This document shows, one piece after another, positions 17,030 to 24,566 of a stretch of 24,618 nucleotides of DNA (position 1 is the stretch's first letter; every line of letters begins with the position of its first letter). The stretch is from Pelotomaculum sp. UBA3103. GTDB lineage: Bacteria; Bacillota; Desulfotomaculia; Desulfotomaculales; Pelotomaculaceae. The notes under the pieces are model-generated. The model was given only the letters and a program-made list of their open reading frames with translations. It had not been told where the DNA came from and searched no databases. The DNA lies in contig DFAP01000013.1 of the NCBI GenBank assembly GCA_002365855.1, positions 1 through 24,618 of the forward strand, read 5' to 3'. The position numbers and the translations under genes are program-made.

Positions 17030-18130
17030 TCAGTCACCAAATGAAATACCCACCTGCCTGGCTGTGCGGACTAAATCTCCATCAACTGGGACAAGCTTTA
17101 TTTCACCAACCGCATCCGCCAGGGGGACAGATTTAATATTGGGAGTATGCAGGCAAACCATCTTACCAAACTCACCCGACATCACCAGGTTAACCGCACC
17201 CGCGCCGTAGCGTGTGGCCAGGATGCGATCAAACGGGGTAGGCGTTCCCCCTCTCTGGAGGTGTCCAAGCACAGTAACCCGTGCTTCCATTCCTGTGATA
17301 TCCTCTATATTTTTCGCAACCTCATTTCCTATTCCACCTAACCTGACGGGCTCGAAGCTGTTTTCCACCATTCTTTGTACGACCATCTGTCCGCCAACTG
17401 GCTTTGCGCCCTCCGCGACTACAACGATACTGAATTTCTTCCCGGATGAAAACCTCTCATAAATTTTGCTGCAGACATTGTCTATGGTAAAAGGAATTTC
17501 AGGTATAAGTATAACGTCAGCACCCCCTGCAATACCTGACTGCAGTGCAATCCACCCTGCATAGCGCCCCATGACCTCCAGCACCATTACCCTGTGGTGT
17601 GATTCAGCAGTGGTGTGAAGCTTGTCAATAGCTTCAGTGGCCGTGTTCAGAGCTGTATCAAAACCAAAAGTCTGGTCGGTCGCAGACAGATCGTTATCAA
17701 TGGTTTTAGGCACGCCTACCACCTTGACATTCATTTTCTCATAAAGCTCGCTGCCAATGTTCAAGCTGCCGTCCCCGCCAATTACTATTAATGCATCAAT
17801 CCCGTGGATCTGTATATTTTCAACAACACGGTCTGAGACATCACGAAATACCCTCTGCCCGTCAATTACCATGGAATAATGAAAGGGGTTGTCCCTGTTC
17901 GTTGTACCCAGAATCGTACCGCCTCGCGGCAGAATACCAATAACGTCTTTTACTGTCAGTTCGCAAGCCTTGTTCTGGATCAAACCGCCAAACCCATCTA
18001 TGAATCCAACTACCGAAAGCCGGTACTCATTTATGGCAGTTTTAACCACTGCACGGATTACAGCGTTTAATCCCGGGCAATCGCCGCCGCCAGTCAGAAC
18101 TCCTATACGCCTGATTTTACCAGATATCAT
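17030..18130 (-). CDS. pfkA: 6-phosphofructokinase, group with Gly104/Lys124-type active site
   Basis: Phosphorylates fructose 6-phosphate in glycolysis. 366 residues, longer than the 320 of E. coli PfkA. Motifs: GVLTGGGDCPGLNAVIR (10-26), the phosphate donor loop IGGDGSL (117-123), catalytic PKTIDND (141-147), MGRYAGW and GHLQRGGTPTPFDR. GGDGS has Gly where pyrophosphate enzymes have Asp, pointing to ATP, while PKTIDND has the Lys seen in pyrophosphate enzymes where E. coli PfkA has Gly. That mix is known in the longer group III enzymes, so ATP is the likelier donor but not certain. ATG at 18130 is eight bases after GGAGG; the ATG at 18145 overlaps that site. Confidence 0.94.
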   Translation of the reverse strand: MISGKIRRIGVLTGGGDCPGLNAVIRAVVKTAINEYRLSVVGFIDGFGGLIQNKACELTVKDVIGILPRGGTILGTTNRDNPFHYSMVIDGQRVFRDVSDRVVENIQIHGIDALIVIGGDGSLNIGSELYEKMNVKVVGVPKTIDNDLSATDQTFGFDTALNTATEAIDKLHTTAESHHRVMVLEVMGRYAGWIALQSGIAGGADVILIPEIPFTIDNVCSKIYERFSSGKKFSIVVVAEGAKPVGGQMVVQRMVENSFEPVRLGGIGNEVAKNIEDITGMEARVTVLGHLQRGGTPTPFDRILATRYGAGAVNLVMSGEFGKMVCLHTPNIKSVPLADAVGEIKLVPVDGDLVRTARQVGISFGD

Positions 18131-18166
18131 AAATCTAACCTCCATTTATGAGTACTTTTTTCGGTC

Positions 18167-18199
18167 AAAAAGGCTACCGGTCCAGAACCGTTAGCCTTT
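18167..18199 (-). terminator. Terminator after the UPF0182 gene, also in the pfkA upstream region
   Basis: AAAGGCTA (18169-18176) pairs with TAGCCTTT (18192-18199), and CGG (18178-18180) with CCG (18188-18190) after one mismatch; on the minus strand five T follow. It lies about 70 bases after the UPF0182 stop and 40 before the pfkA start. Confidence 0.8.
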
Positions 18200-18205
18200 C
18201 TTGAA

Positions 18206-18236
18206 TGTATAAAGCGTCTCGTGTTGGGATTGTAAA
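18206..18236 (-). promoter_or_regulatory. Weak promoter candidate for pfkA
   Basis: Minus strand TTTACA (18231-18236) then, at 18-19 bases, TTATAC/TATACA (18206-18212). If used, the hairpin at 18167-18199 would be in the pfkA leader and could act as an attenuator. Confidence 0.3.
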
Positions 18237-18267
18237 CATACTGGCATCGTGTCTGGTAATCATTAAA

Positions 18268-21018
18268 TTAATCTGTTTCGGCAGTCTCAACAAGCTCGGA
18301 TAAGGTCTGCTTTAACTTGTTTAATGTATCACCGTAACCTGCCCAATCCCCTGCTTTCATTTTATTCAAGGCATCGTCGTACAACTGGTTTGCGTCCCTG
18401 GCTAATTCCTGTAAGTTTCTCAGAGGTAACTGCTGGCCTGGATCCGAAGGAAGCTCAATAGTCGGCTCTAAGCCGGTATTGGGGCCGAAAATCCTTTCAA
18501 GCGCCAACTCCAGCGTTGGCTCCATGACCACCATTTCACCATGAACCACAATTACCCTGCGAAGCTCAGGCATTTTACTCTGCTCGGACTGTAGATACAG
18601 CGGCTCAATATATAGCAACGAGTCCTTAACCGGGATTACTAAAGTGTTGCCCCGGATGACTGACGAACCTCTTTGATCCCAAAGTGATGTCTGCTGCGAT
18701 ATAGTAGTATCCTGATTAATCCGTGCTTCGATCTGCATCGGGCCGTAGACAATCTCCTGTTTGGGGAAGTTGTACGAGATCAGCTTCCCATATTCTTCAC
18801 CATCCGACCTTGCCGCCATCCAGGCTATCATATTCATCTTCTGTTGTGGTGTGAAAGGTATGATTAAAACATACTCGGGTTCTTTTGACTCAGGCAATTT
18901 GATGATAGTGTAATAAGGTTCCATGGGTCTTTGTTCTTTGCCGAAGATTTCCGTGGGCATATTCCACTTGTCTTCCCTGTTATAAAAAACCTGAGCGTCT
19001 TCCATATGATACACCGAATACATGCTTGCCTGTATTTTAAATAGATCTTCGGGATAACGCATGTGCTGCTTTAAATCTTCCGGCATTTCATCTAAAGGTT
19101 TGAACATACCCGGAAAGATCTTGCTATAGGTCATTATTATGGGGTCTTCATCATCGCTCACATAAAAATCTACATGGCCGCTATAAGCGTCAATTATAAC
19201 TTTTACCGAGTTGCGGATGTAATTGTCGTCTCTTTCATATGGTTCGGAATAAGGGTACTTATTAGTTGTAGTATAGGCGTCCCACATCCAGTAAAGCTTT
19301 CCATCGCTGATGACGACGTAAGGATCTTTATCATACTGTAGAAACGGCGCTATTTTAGGTACTCTTTGTTTAATATTCCTGTAATACAAAACACGGCTGT
19401 TGTTGTCTATCTCTCCAGAAAGAAGCATTTTATAGTCACTCAGAGTTAAAGCGAATAAAACTCTTCTGAAAAAGTTGGCTATCGGCACACCGCTTTCACC
19501 CTCATACGTGGTAAAAACATTAACGTCACCCTGGGGGTAATCGAACTCCTGCTGGTTGGTGTTTACTATGACATATTGATCTGTAAGTTCACCATAGTAG
19601 ATTTCAGGGCGGGTTACTTGTATGTTTGTGGGTCCTGTCGGCGGGATATCCTTTAAGAAAAAAGTAGGGAGTCCTTCCCCCGTAAATTCGTTAACAGGAC
19701 TCATGGCTACTCCGTATCCATGAGTATACGTTAATTTTTGGTTGACCCACGTTTTAGCCTGGGGTAAAAGGCTCTCCTGGTTTATCTCCCGCGCCGCCAG
19801 CATTACCTGGCGGTATCGTCCGTCAACAATGTAGCGGTCCACATCGATATCATTGAAATCATAGTACAATCTCATTTCCTGTAGTTGAGCATAAGTCTGT
19901 ATAAGAGGTTCCCAATCCCAAAGCCTGATGTTTCTAATTGTGTCCTGATTGGCCCGGTTGTCATCAGCGCTTAATATTCTCCCGGCGGGAAAATCCTTTC
20001 TTTCAATCTTATTCAGATTATAAGCTAATCTTGTAAATTGGATATTCCTTTCCAGGTAAGGCTTCTCAATTGCCGCCTCATTTGGGGAAACCATAAATTT
20101 CTGAACCGCTGCCGGGTACATACCACCAAGCAGCACAGAAGTTACCAGGAGTACTCCAATGCTGTATACGACGAGCCTGAAACGGCGGAGAAAAAGGTTT
20201 ACCAGGATAGCCACGGCACATAAAAGCGCAATGAAAACCAGAACCTTATATGCAATCAGTGTAGCATGAATTGATGTATACCCTGCCCCCCATACAGCAC
20301 CGTAGTGGGTAAACAAAAGGTTGTACTGCTCCAACAGGTAGCCCATTGCTCTAATAATAAAGAAAAGCGCTGCCAGGAAAGACAGGTGATAACGGGCTGA
20401 GATGCTCTGTAAAAGCCTGCCAGGATTGCCGGATGCAAGGTTCGCTACAAGATAGACCATTGTGACCCAAAAGGCGGTCACTATGATTGTCAAACTGGCT
20501 ACCCTGTATAGAAACAAATAAAATGGCAGTTTAAAAACATAAAAGCCTATATCTTTGTTGAAAATAGGATCAGATATACCAAAAGATGTCGGGTGAAGAA
20601 ACTTTTGCAGAGTCACCCAGTCATTTGCAACTGAAAAATAAAAAAGTACAGCCATTAACAGGCTTAATAGTGCAAAAACAACAGTGATAAATTTTGGTGA
20701 GATAATCTGGCTCAGAGGAAGGTGCTGGATTGTCAGCACGTCGTCTTCTTTTAAAACCGAAGCCGCCTGAGTAGCTTTGAGCAGCGGTCCCCGGGTAAGC
20801 ATGAGGTTGATAAATAAAACTACAAACAAGATCAGTCCTACTGCTACACTCAGCCCAATTTCAGACAGCAGGATGGTCATAAAGACATGCTGGTAGTTCA
20901 TACTCTGGAACCACAGCCAGTCAGTGTACAATCTAGAGCCATTTACAGCCAATGAAAGTATGACCAGGGCAGCAAAAAAGAGAATAAAGGATACTGCCCT
21001 CCGTAATTTATTCTGCAA
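18268..21018 (-). CDS. UPF0182 (COG1615) large membrane protein
   Basis: A conserved membrane protein family of unknown function in Firmicutes, Actinobacteria and Cyanobacteria. 916 residues, normal length. The N-terminal 310 residues hold about seven hydrophobic segments, the first right after a short basic N-terminus (LQNKLRRAVSFILFFAAL) and followed by the family mark YTDWLWFQSMNYQHVF. The remaining 600 residues are a large hydrophilic domain, probably outside the membrane, with the family stretches YGVAMSPVNEF, LPTFFLKDIPP, IYYGEL and DAYSGHVDFYVSDDEDPI. The C-terminus is helical and polar. I choose TTG at 21018, nine bases after GGAGGT; the frame continues upstream to TTG 21075 but that extension is not family-like. 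It follows the zinc-ribbon gene after 63 bases and probably shares its transcript. Confidence 0.93.
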   Translation of the reverse strand: MQNKLRRAVSFILFFAALVILSLAVNGSRLYTDWLWFQSMNYQHVFMTILLSEIGLSVAVGLILFVVLFINLMLTRGPLLKATQAASVLKEDDVLTIQHLPLSQIISPKFITVVFALLSLLMAVLFYFSVANDWVTLQKFLHPTSFGISDPIFNKDIGFYVFKLPFYLFLYRVASLTIIVTAFWVTMVYLVANLASGNPGRLLQSISARYHLSFLAALFFIIRAMGYLLEQYNLLFTHYGAVWGAGYTSIHATLIAYKVLVFIALLCAVAILVNLFLRRFRLVVYSIGVLLVTSVLLGGMYPAAVQKFMVSPNEAAIEKPYLERNIQFTRLAYNLNKIERKDFPAGRILSADDNRANQDTIRNIRLWDWEPLIQTYAQLQEMRLYYDFNDIDVDRYIVDGRYRQVMLAAREINQESLLPQAKTWVNQKLTYTHGYGVAMSPVNEFTGEGLPTFFLKDIPPTGPTNIQVTRPEIYYGELTDQYVIVNTNQQEFDYPQGDVNVFTTYEGESGVPIANFFRRVLFALTLSDYKMLLSGEIDNNSRVLYYRNIKQRVPKIAPFLQYDKDPYVVISDGKLYWMWDAYTTTNKYPYSEPYERDDNYIRNSVKVIIDAYSGHVDFYVSDDEDPIIMTYSKIFPGMFKPLDEMPEDLKQHMRYPEDLFKIQASMYSVYHMEDAQVFYNREDKWNMPTEIFGKEQRPMEPYYTIIKLPESKEPEYVLIIPFTPQQKMNMIAWMAARSDGEEYGKLISYNFPKQEIVYGPMQIEARINQDTTISQQTSLWDQRGSSVIRGNTLVIPVKDSLLYIEPLYLQSEQSKMPELRRVIVVHGEMVVMEPTLELALERIFGPNTGLEPTIELPSDPGQQLPLRNLQELARDANQLYDDALNKMKAGDWAGYGDTLNKLKQTLSELVETAETD

Positions 21019-21081
21019 GTAAATGTAACCTCCTAATAGACCAACATCTCTTGGAAAGGGGTTAGCCCATTCCAACCATGC

Positions 21082-21258
21082 TTATACAGGCCTGGGTATC
21101 TTTTGCGAATCATCTGCCTCGTGTTTTAGTTTAGCCTGGCACATCAGACAAACTACCATGGGCTTTTTTTGGGGCATGTCATCTTCATCATCAAAGGGGT
21201 CTGGGCTTACAATTTCTTCTTCAATAGGCTTACTACACAGCATGCAGCGCAACTTCAT
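21082..21258 (-). CDS. Small zinc-ribbon protein, 58 residues
   Basis: Two CxxC pairs (Cys5-Cys8 in RCMLC and Cys37-Cys40 in VCLMC) separated by an acidic, proline-containing linker should bind one zinc. The C-terminus is basic and polar. Function is not known; similar small ribbon proteins occur in Peptococcaceae. ATG at 21258 follows GGGGGGTG by six bases; a GTG nine bases earlier lies in that site. It starts a unit with the UPF0182 gene, 63 bases on. Its upstream region is structured: a long hairpin touches the ribosome site and a dyad covers the likely promoter. Confidence 0.85.
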   Translation of the reverse strand: MKLRCMLCSKPIEEEIVSPDPFDDEDDMPQKKPMVVCLMCQAKLKHEADDSQKIPRPV

Positions 21259-21270
21259 AATCGGCACCCC

Positions 21271-21314
21271 CCGCGATCATAATTAATAATAAAAATTAAT
21301 TCTATGTATCGCGG
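21271..21314 (-). promoter_or_regulatory. Long leader hairpin touching the ribosome site of the zinc-ribbon gene
   Basis: CCGCGAT (21271-21277) pairs with ATCGCGG (21308-21314). Inside, CAT/ATG and AATTAAT/ATTAATT extend the stem, with a one-base and a two-base bulge, to about 17 pairs around a TTTTATT loop. On the minus strand the 3' arm runs straight into the GGGG of the ribosome binding site. Confidence 0.7.
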
Positions 21315-21330
21315 ACCGATTCCTGCTCAA

Positions 21331-21383
21331 ATTATAAATATCAGTTATTTTTCGCTAATTTCAGACTATAAGGATGAAATTAG
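21331..21383 (-). promoter_or_regulatory. Promoter -10 with an upstream operator-like dyad
   Basis: CTAATTTCA (21355-21363) and TGAAATTAG (21375-21383) are perfect nine-base arms separated by 11 bases. On the minus strand the dyad ends 18 bases before a TATAAT (21331-21336), so it would cover the -35 region; no good -35 hexamer is seen there. This is the layout of an operator or activator site for the zinc-ribbon/UPF0182 unit. Confidence 0.5.
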
Positions 21384-21440
21384 TTTAACCACTATGTTAA
21401 ATATTAGTAATACTTTCGATAAAAGGAAGATCAATTAAAT

Positions 21441-21468
21441 AATAATACCGGCCTTCTTTAGACCGGTT
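21441..21468 (-). terminator. Weak terminator after deoC
   Basis: ACCGG (21447-21451) and CCGGT (21463-21467) pair; on the minus strand ATTATTATTT follows instead of a clean T run. It lies about 16 bases after the deoC stop. Confidence 0.45.
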
Positions 21469-21483
21469 ATTTCCTTTTGCTGA

Positions 21484-22155
21484 TCATAATTGGTTTATTA
21501 TCGCAGTACCGGAACTGGTTCCAAGCCGGCTTGCGCCTGCATGGATCATTAAGAGTGCTGTTGAGAGATCACTAATTCCTCCAGATGCTTTTACCCCCAC
21601 TCCGGGTCCGACCGTTCTTCTTAAAAGCGAGACATCCCATACTGTTGCGCCTCCCTTTCCAAAACCGGTTGATGTTTTAACGAAATCAGCCCCGGATTCT
21701 ACAGCTAACCTGCACCCCTCAACCTTTTCCTGGTCATTCAAAAGGGAGGTTTCTAAAATTACTTTCACTATCGTAGAGTTCTTTTCACGCCTGGACGCCC
21801 TGACAACACCTTCCAGATCAGCCATCGCCAGATCCGCCAATCCGCCTTTTAATAAGCCCGCATTTAGCACAACGTCTATTTCCGATGCCCCGGAATATAC
21901 CGCTGCTGCAGCCTCTGCCGCTTTTATGGATGGCTCGTTGGCTCCGAATGGAAATCCCACTACTGTGCATACAACAGTTATTGATCCTTCCAGAAACCTG
22001 CTCGCGGCACCGACATGGCAGGGATGTACACAAACAGCGGCAAATCCGATATTTTTTGCCTGTTCGCAATGTTTAATAATAGTCTCCGGCGTTGCATCCG
22101 CTCTTAAAAGGGTGTGATCTATCATCCTGGCAAGTTCTAATTTTGTTATCCGCAT
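21484..22155 (-). CDS. deoC: Deoxyribose-phosphate aldolase
   Basis: Cleaves 2-deoxyribose 5-phosphate to acetaldehyde and glyceraldehyde 3-phosphate, feeding deoxynucleosides into glycolysis. 223 residues, full-length TIM barrel. Catalytic residues are visible: Asp94 (EIDVVLN), the Schiff-base Lys160 (FVKTSTGF) and Lys189 (VKASGGI); IDHTLL at 12-17 and VVGFPFGA are family marks. ATG at 22155 has only a weak GAG site. It follows ddl by nine bases, so it is probably cotranscribed and translated partly by coupling. No other nucleoside catabolism gene is nearby. Confidence 0.96.
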   Translation of the reverse strand: MRITKLELARMIDHTLLRADATPETIIKHCEQAKNIGFAAVCVHPCHVGAASRFLEGSITVVCTVVGFPFGANEPSIKAAEAAAAVYSGASEIDVVLNAGLLKGGLADLAMADLEGVVRASRREKNSTIVKVILETSLLNDQEKVEGCRLAVESGADFVKTSTGFGKGGATVWDVSLLRRTVGPGVGVKASGGISDLSTALLMIHAGASRLGTSSGTAIINQL

Positions 22156-22164
22156 CGTAACTCT

Positions 22165-23109
22165 TTATTGCCTTCCTTCCAGTGATAGTTTGACCAATTT
22201 TTCAACGAGATCCTCAAATTCTATTCCCGCCGCCCTTGCTGCATCCGGAAAAAGGCTGGTTACAGTCATACCGGGAATAGTATTAACTTCCAGAATAAAT
22301 GGAGCACCGCTGTGGTCGACAATAAAGTCAACCCTGGACAGACCCCTGCATCCAAGCGCCTTGTATGTACGGACCGCCAGGTCTTTAATAATGCTTTGCT
22401 GTTCATCAGGTATGCGCGGCGGTATGATGTGATCACTCATGCCAACCGTGTATTTAGCCTCGTAATCGTAAACGCCTGTAGCAGAGACTATTTCTATTAG
22501 AGGCAATGCAACTGGCTCATCATTTCCCAGTACTGAAGCAGTCAATTCCACCCCCTCAATAAACTGCTCCACCAGAGCAACGGGGTCATATTGAAAGGCC
22601 AGTTCCAGCGCCGGTATAATTTCTTCTTTTTTGTGGACAAACGAAATGCCTATGGTTGAACCCTGCGTCGGGGCTTTTACAACCATCGGTAGTCCCATTT
22701 CTTGATAAACTGAATCGGATGTTTTCTGCAAGCCTTCAGCCATCGCTTGTCTCTTGTCAACCAGATGGAAGCGTGGCGTCGGAAGCCCTTCGATAATGAT
22801 AATTTTTTTTGTGGCGATTTTGTCCATGGCAAGTGCGCTGGTAAGCACACCCGAACCCGTATAAGGTATGCCCAGCATTTCCAGCATCCCCTGTATGGTT
22901 CCATCTTCTCCATACTTACCGTGCAAAGCCAGGAAAGCTAGTTCAACATTCTCTTCTTTAATTTTTTCAACTACGTCAAAGTCAACATCTATTTTTGCAG
23001 CTGTGTAACCTTTATTAATCAGAGCGCGATAGATAGCATCCCCGGTCCGAAGGGACACCTCCCTTTCAGCTGAACGTCCTCCCATCAAAACACCGATTTT
23101 TGGCGCCAT
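22165..23109 (-). CDS. ddl: D-alanine--D-alanine ligase
   Basis: Joins two D-alanines with ATP for peptidoglycan precursor synthesis in the cytoplasm. 314 residues with the ATP-grasp layout: the N-terminal substrate domain (VLMGGRSAEREVSLRTG, HGKYGEDGTIQGMLE, YTGSG), the ATP-binding central part (VVKAPTQGSTIGIS) and the C-terminal metal site (RVDFI, then EVNTIPGMT). VYDYEAKY contains the Tyr of the omega loop expected for D-Ala rather than D-Lac specificity, so vancomycin sensitivity would be predicted. ATG at 23109 is nine bases after GGAGG; GTG at 23112 is equally possible. A TATAAT at 23146-23151 without a good -35 may be its promoter. Confidence 0.96.
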   Translation of the reverse strand: MAPKIGVLMGGRSAEREVSLRTGDAIYRALINKGYTAAKIDVDFDVVEKIKEENVELAFLALHGKYGEDGTIQGMLEMLGIPYTGSGVLTSALAMDKIATKKIIIIEGLPTPRFHLVDKRQAMAEGLQKTSDSVYQEMGLPMVVKAPTQGSTIGISFVHKKEEIIPALELAFQYDPVALVEQFIEGVELTASVLGNDEPVALPLIEIVSATGVYDYEAKYTVGMSDHIIPPRIPDEQQSIIKDLAVRTYKALGCRGLSRVDFIVDHSGAPFILEVNTIPGMTVTSLFPDAARAAGIEFEDLVEKLVKLSLEGRQ

Positions 23110-23194
23110 CACCTAAAACCTCCATTTATTTTTCTGAATTGATTTATTATATTCGTTTCAACCCTTTAAAATCCTTTAATTAATAGGTTTCATC

Positions 23195-23223
23195 TTGACT
23201 GGTCAAAGTAATTTTTGTATAAT
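23195..23223 (+). promoter_or_regulatory. Near-consensus promoter of tRNA-Trp
   Basis: TTGACT (23195-23200), 17-base spacer, TATAAT (23218-23223). The -35 lies in a short palindrome, TTGAC-TG-GTCAA. Transcription would start about 15 bases before the mature tRNA end. Confidence 0.85.
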
Positions 23224-23245
23224 TATCTTCGCGGGAAATACAAAT

Positions 23246-23321
23246 AGGGGAGTAGCTCAATTGGCAGAGTACTGGTCTCCAAAACCAGGTGTTGCAGGTT
23301 CGAGTCCTGTCTCCCCTGCCA
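23246..23321 (+). tRNA. tRNA-Trp (anticodon CCA)
   Basis: A full cloverleaf is visible: acceptor AGGGGAG/CTCCCCT (23246-23252 with 23311-23317), D arm GCTC...GAGT, anticodon stem CTGGT/ACCAG with loop CTCCAAA giving anticodon CCA, T arm GCAGG-TTCGAGT-CCTGT, discriminator G, and CCA encoded at 23319-23321. It has its own promoter and terminator and is not next to secE-nusG, where tRNA-Trp often lies in Firmicutes. Confidence 0.97.
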
Positions 23322-23336
23322 TATACAAATTAATAG

Positions 23337-23358
23337 CCACAATTTTGTGGTTTTTTTT
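23337..23358 (+). terminator. Terminator of tRNA-Trp
   Basis: CCACA (23337-23341), loop ATTT, TGTGG (23346-23350), then eight T. Confidence 0.9.
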
Positions 23359-23421
23359 AGCAATAAACCTAATTATTTTCATCTTTGACGCTCATCTTTA
23401 TACCGAAGGGAAATATGTCTA

Positions 23422-23450
23422 TTTTCACTTATTCACTTTCCAGTTATAAT
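23422..23450 (+). promoter_or_regulatory. Promoter candidate of the 273-residue hypothetical gene
   Basis: TTTTCA (23422-23427), 17-base spacer, TATAAT (23445-23450). It lies after the tRNA terminator and about 38 bases before the start codon. Confidence 0.55.
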
Positions 23451-23487
23451 AGAGGAAAGTAAATAAAAGTTAATATGAGGATGTAGA

Positions 23488-24309
23488 ATGCTTTCCGTAG
23501 ATACCATCAAGAAATTGTCCTTAATCAAATACCTGTGCATGACCGCAGAAGATCAATCAAGGAGACCGGAGCCTTTTAGCGCAGCTTCTATTCTGACGTT
23601 CTACAACAGTGTAATGCTCTTTATGGAGTTGGCTGCAGAGCATCTTGAGGCTGGTGTAAAAGGCCCGAATTTCATTGATTACTGGGAACTCCTGGCACCA
23701 AAGATGCCAAACGGTGAACTCACCCAAAAAGAGTCTATGCTTCGTCTTCATACGTTCAGCAATGCTTTGACCAGCCAGGGCAAAATGCCTTTAAAGCATG
23801 ATATCGAAGGGTCCCGTACAAGCACCCTGACCTTTTTCAAAGAAAACACACCTGAGGTCTTCGGAATTCATTTCGAGACAATTTCCCCGGTAAACATGAT
23901 TATCTGTGTGGAAGCCAGGAACAACCTGGAAGAGGCAGATTCATTACTGCAAAATGGAGGAAACCTGGAAGATGCGCTGGACAAGATAGCTATAGCCTTT
24001 ACACAAATGTTGGACGATTATGAAAACAGGAAGCGCGCAATATTTGGACGGTCACCCTTTTTGATTGGCGGACCGTTAACCTTTGAAAGCAGTTTTATAT
24101 TGGGAATAAAAGACAGCAAAATGGCCAGCTTTATTGACGAAATTAGAGACACCATTGAATCGATGCAAAAGTCCATGAAAGCGTTGAGCCTGGGTTTGGA
24201 TTATAAAAGGTATATCAAATTCCAGCTGTTGATACCCGACGTCTGGGAGGTAGCAGATGGTAAATATATTGTCTCACGTTGTAAACAGGCAAAACCTCTT
24301 ACAGTGTAA
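23488..24309 (+). CDS. Hypothetical protein, 273 residues
   Basis: Not recognised. The N-terminal 60 residues form helices (SAASILTFYNSVMLFMELAAEHLE) that recall HEPN-type helical bundles, but the RNase motif R-x4-6-H is not clear there, so this is only a resemblance. The middle has strand-like segments (TPEVFGIHFETISPVNMIICVEAR), followed by long helices and a final strand region (IKFQLLIPDVWEVADGKYIV). No signal peptide or membrane helix. ATG at 23488 follows GAGG by seven bases. It has its own promoter candidate; no clear terminator follows before the inverted repeat at 24404. Confidence 0.8.
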   Translation: MLSVDTIKKLSLIKYLCMTAEDQSRRPEPFSAASILTFYNSVMLFMELAAEHLEAGVKGPNFIDYWELLAPKMPNGELTQKESMLRLHTFSNALTSQGKMPLKHDIEGSRTSTLTFFKENTPEVFGIHFETISPVNMIICVEARNNLEEADSLLQNGGNLEDALDKIAIAFTQMLDDYENRKRAIFGRSPFLIGGPLTFESSFILGIKDSKMASFIDEIRDTIESMQKSMKALSLGLDYKRYIKFQLLIPDVWEVADGKYIVSRCKQAKPLTV

Positions 24310-24403
24310 AATTTACTTTTTTGTTATGACTTCGTTATCGAAAGTGCATTTCGTCTGCAGGAATTTGATTTTGATAGATAATTTCTCCAACCGTTACTAT
24401 CCA

Positions 24404-24459
24404 AATGGGGACATTCCTCAGCCCAATAAACTGGCCTTAAACGGAGGTGTGTCCCCATT
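24404..24459. repeat. Inverted repeat, REP- or MITE-like
   Basis: AATGGGGACA (24404-24413) and TGTCCCCATT (24450-24459) are perfect ten-base arms around 36 bases. Nothing else is seen in the 256-base gap 24310-24565 except the terminator at its right end. Short inverted repeats with a GGGGACA core can be repetitive extragenic elements mobilised by a RAYT-type transposase; that link is inferred. Confidence 0.5.
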
Positions 24460-24530
24460 CCTTGAATTGACGCTTTGCAACGGAACAGCTAGTTTCAACA
24501 CCATGGACTTTGAATTTTTGAATTTGCCGA

Positions 24531-24566
24531 CAGACAAAAAGGCGGGGATTCCCCCGCCTTTGTCTT
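24531..24566 (-). terminator. Strong terminator at the right edge
   Basis: GGCGGGG (24541-24547), loop ATTC, CCCCGCC (24552-24558), extended by AAA/TTT and GACA/TGTC; on the minus strand five T follow. It ends the gene whose last codons are at 24566-24618. Confidence 0.92.

Noticed and set aside
23319..23500. Phage or island attachment site at the tRNA-Trp 3' end
   Set aside because: I found no repeat of the tRNA 3' end downstream and no integrase in the window.
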